The notes beneath the pieces are model-generated. The model searched no databases, was not told the origin of the DNA, and was given only the letters and a program-made list of their open reading frames with translations. DNA of 64,000 bases from Bradyrhizobium sp. CB1015 (GTDB lineage Bacteria; Pseudomonadota; Alphaproteobacteria; Rhizobiales; Xanthobacteraceae), in contig NZ_CP104174.1 in NCBI RefSeq assembly GCF_025200925.1, positions 4,960,001 to 5,024,000 on the forward strand, in the 5' to 3' direction. Positions within the stretch are counted from its first letter, which is position 1. The number at the start of each line of letters is the position of its first letter. Of the stretch, positions 62,355 through 64,000 are shown one piece after another. The position numbers and the translations under genes are program-made.

Positions 62355-64000
62355 ATGTTCATGTTCCACCGCCTCTTCGAGGGCCCCGGCCTCCGCCTCT
62401 GTGCGCTTGCCCTCGCGCTTGCCGGGGCGCTGTCGGCGGGCGCCGCCACCGCCGAGGAGGCCCATGCGATCGCCATGCACGGCAAGCCGGCGATGCCCGC
62501 CGACTTCGGCCACATGCCCTACGCCAACCCCGATGCCCCCAAGGGCGGCCGCCTGACCTGGGGCATTCTCGGCACCTTCGACAGCCTCAATCCCTTCATC
62601 GTCAGGGGATTGGCGGTGCAGCCGGTCCGCAACTACGTGGTCGAGAGCCTGCTGGCGCGCGGGCAGAACGAGCCGTTCACGCTCTACGGCCTGCTCGCCA
62701 GGACCGTCGAAACCAATGACGAGCGAAGCTTCGTCACCTTCCGTCTCGATTCCCGCGCCCGCTTCTCCGACGGCAAGCAGGTCACGGCCGAGGACGTGCT
62801 GTTCTCCTGGCAGCTGCTGCGCGACCACGGCCGCCCCAATCACCGGCAGTATTACGGCAAGGTCGCCAAGGCCGAAGCACCCGACCCCCTCACCGTCCGA
62901 TTCGACCTGACAGGCGCCAACGACCGCGAGCTGCCGCTGATTCTCGGCCTGATGCCGATCCTGCCGAAGCACGCGGTCGACGTCGCGACCTTCGAGGAGA
63001 CGACGCTGACGGCGCCGCTTGGCTCGGGCCCCTATCGCGTCACGGCGGTGAAGCCCGGCGCGAGCGTGACGCTCACGCGCAATCCCGATTATTGGGGCCG
63101 CGACCTCGCCATCAATCGCGGGCTCTACAATTTCGACGAGGTCAGGCTCGACTATTTTCGCGAGGCCAACGGCCAGTTCGAGGCGTTCAAGCGCGGCCTC
63201 TACGATTTCCGCGTCGAGCACGAGCCGCTGCGCTGGCACGACGGCTATGATTTTCCGGCCGCCAAAAGCGGCGAAGTGATCCGCGACACCGTCAAACCCG
63301 GCATGCCGCAGCCGTCCGAATTCCTGGTGTTCAACACCCGCCGTCCGATCTTCGCCGACATCCGCGTGCGGCAGGCCCTGACGCTGCTGTTCGATTTCGA
63401 GCTGGTCAACCGCAGCTATTTCTTCGACCTCTATTCGCGCGTGGCCGGCTATTTCGCGGGCTCGGAGCTGTCGGCCTATGGCAGGCCAGCGGATGCGCGC
63501 GAGCGCGCGCTGCTCAAACCGTACGCCGCACAGATCCCGCCCGACATCCTGGAGGGCAGCTACCGCCTGCCGGTCACCGACGGATCAGGCCGCGACCGCA
63601 CCACGCTGCGCGCCGCGCTGAAACTGCTGTCGGAGGCCGGCTACGATCTCGACGGCACCGTGCTGCGAAATCGCACGACCAAGACCGCCTTCACCTTCGA
63701 GATCATGGTCACGACGCGCGACCAGGAGCGCATCGCGCTCGCCTTCCAGCGCGACCTCAGGCGCGCCGGCATCGAGGCCAGCGTGCGCTCGGTCGATCCC
63801 GTGCAATTCGACCAGCGGCGGCTCGCCTACGAGTTCGACATGATCCAGAACCGCTGGGACCAGTCGCTGTCGCCCGGCAACGAGCAGTATTTCTATTGGG
63901 GCAGCGCGGCCGCGGACAATCCGGGCACCCGCAACTACATGGGCGCCAGGGATCCTGCCGTCGATGCCATGATCGCCGCCCTGCTCGAGGCCCGTGAACA
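62355..64000 (+). CDS. YejA-like peptide ABC binding protein (partial)
   Basis: Starts at ATG 62355 (MFMFHRLFEGPGLRLC; ATG 62361 also possible) with a Sec signal ending near ATAEEAHA, and runs off the window at about residue 548 without a stop. The family 5 binding-protein fold is clear: NPDAPKGGRLTWGILGTFDS, NPFIVRG, FSDGKQVTAEDVLFSWQLL and GSGPYRVTAVKPGASVTL. The HGKPAMPADF N-terminus and ESLLARGQNEPFTLYGL are like YejA, which feeds the YejBEF transporter for peptides and microcin C-type compounds. The permease genes would lie past base 64000. Confidence 0.9.
   Translation, partial: MFMFHRLFEGPGLRLCALALALAGALSAGAATAEEAHAIAMHGKPAMPADFGHMPYANPDAPKGGRLTWGILGTFDSLNPFIVRGLAVQPVRNYVVESLLARGQNEPFTLYGLLARTVETNDERSFVTFRLDSRARFSDGKQVTAEDVLFSWQLLRDHGRPNHRQYYGKVAKAEAPDPLTVRFDLTGANDRELPLILGLMPILPKHAVDVATFEETTLTAPLGSGPYRVTAVKPGASVTLTRNPDYWGRDLAINRGLYNFDEVRLDYFREANGQFEAFKRGLYDFRVEHEPLRWHDGYDFPAAKSGEVIRDTVKPGMPQPSEFLVFNTRRPIFADIRVRQALTLLFDFELVNRSYFFDLYSRVAGYFAGSELSAYGRPADARERALLKPYAAQIPPDILEGSYRLPVTDGSGRDRTTLRAALKLLSEAGYDLDGTVLRNRTTKTAFTFEIMVTTRDQERIALAFQRDLRRAGIEASVRSVDPVQFDQRRLAYEFDMIQNRWDQSLSPGNEQYFYWGSAAADNPGTRNYMGARDPAVDAMIAALLEARE

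Noticed and set aside
62091..63239. 382-codon minus-strand frame at the right edge
   Set aside because: Opposite the YejA-like gene, whose plus-strand frame runs off the window and carries signal peptide and binding-protein motifs.
1..64000. CRISPR arrays, rRNA genes, further tRNA genes or riboswitches
   Set aside because: None recognised on reading both strands, apart from tRNA-Ser and the leaders described.

Overview
The window is a GC-rich alphaproteobacterial chromosome segment, most likely Bradyrhizobium. This rests on the gene families present (DUF1236, IalB, phosphatidylcholine synthase, NasST-NirA, HspQ, many Tat-exported ABC binding proteins), the codon use and the dispersed palindromic repeats. 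No database search was possible; names come from motifs and remembered family features. Layout: bases 1-7604 look like the end of a genomic island. They hold an IS1182-type transposase broken by one amber codon, a class III adenylate cyclase with TolB-like and TPR parts, a minimal ATP-dependent ligase domain, several tiny genes, and a P4-type integrase that abuts the 3' end of a tRNA-Ser(UGA) gene. Bases 7700-26850 are chromosomal backbone: small secreted proteins, ilvD, a six-gene peptide-type ABC operon led by a sugar-phosphate epimerase, a DUF1236 protein, an NAD block (pncA, a PhaC-like hydrolase, nadE), glucokinase and a single-domain response regulator. Bases 27300-32770 form a sugar-type ABC operon (binding protein, two permeases, ATPase) ending in a D-2-hydroxyacid dehydrogenase. 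Bases 32900-41760 hold small exported proteins, a PheC-like periplasmic dehydratase, a cupin/RraA pair, and the 5-oxoprolinase genes pxpB-pxpC-pxpA, which are interrupted between pxpC and pxpA by one AT-richer gene of unknown function. Bases 41960-47440 are a nitrate/nitrite assimilation block on the minus strand: nasT (ANTAR regulator), nasS (nitrate sensor), nirA and an Fe-S flavoprotein reductase. The nirA leader carries a sigma54-like promoter and a hairpin with an ANTAR-type hexaloop. Bases 47550-58212 carry rimO, TPR and membrane proteins, an ArgD-like aminotransferase, a quinone oxidoreductase, a TerC remnant, pcs, a UbiH-like hydroxylase, an AEC transporter and hspQ. The aminotransferase is preceded by a promoter-like -35 box, a 30-codon reading frame with 11 arginine codons and an intrinsic terminator. 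This looks like a transcription attenuator and is the most interesting regulatory candidate here. Bases 58212-61240 were invaded twice: an IS630-type element sits exactly in the hspQ stop codon, and a group II intron with a maturase sits directly behind the terminator of an ialB-like gene. That ialB-like gene carries a one-base frameshift. The window ends inside a YejA-like peptide-binding protein. Two dispersed intergenic repeat families were seen: three copies of a roughly 140-base type and two of a GC-rich palindromic type.
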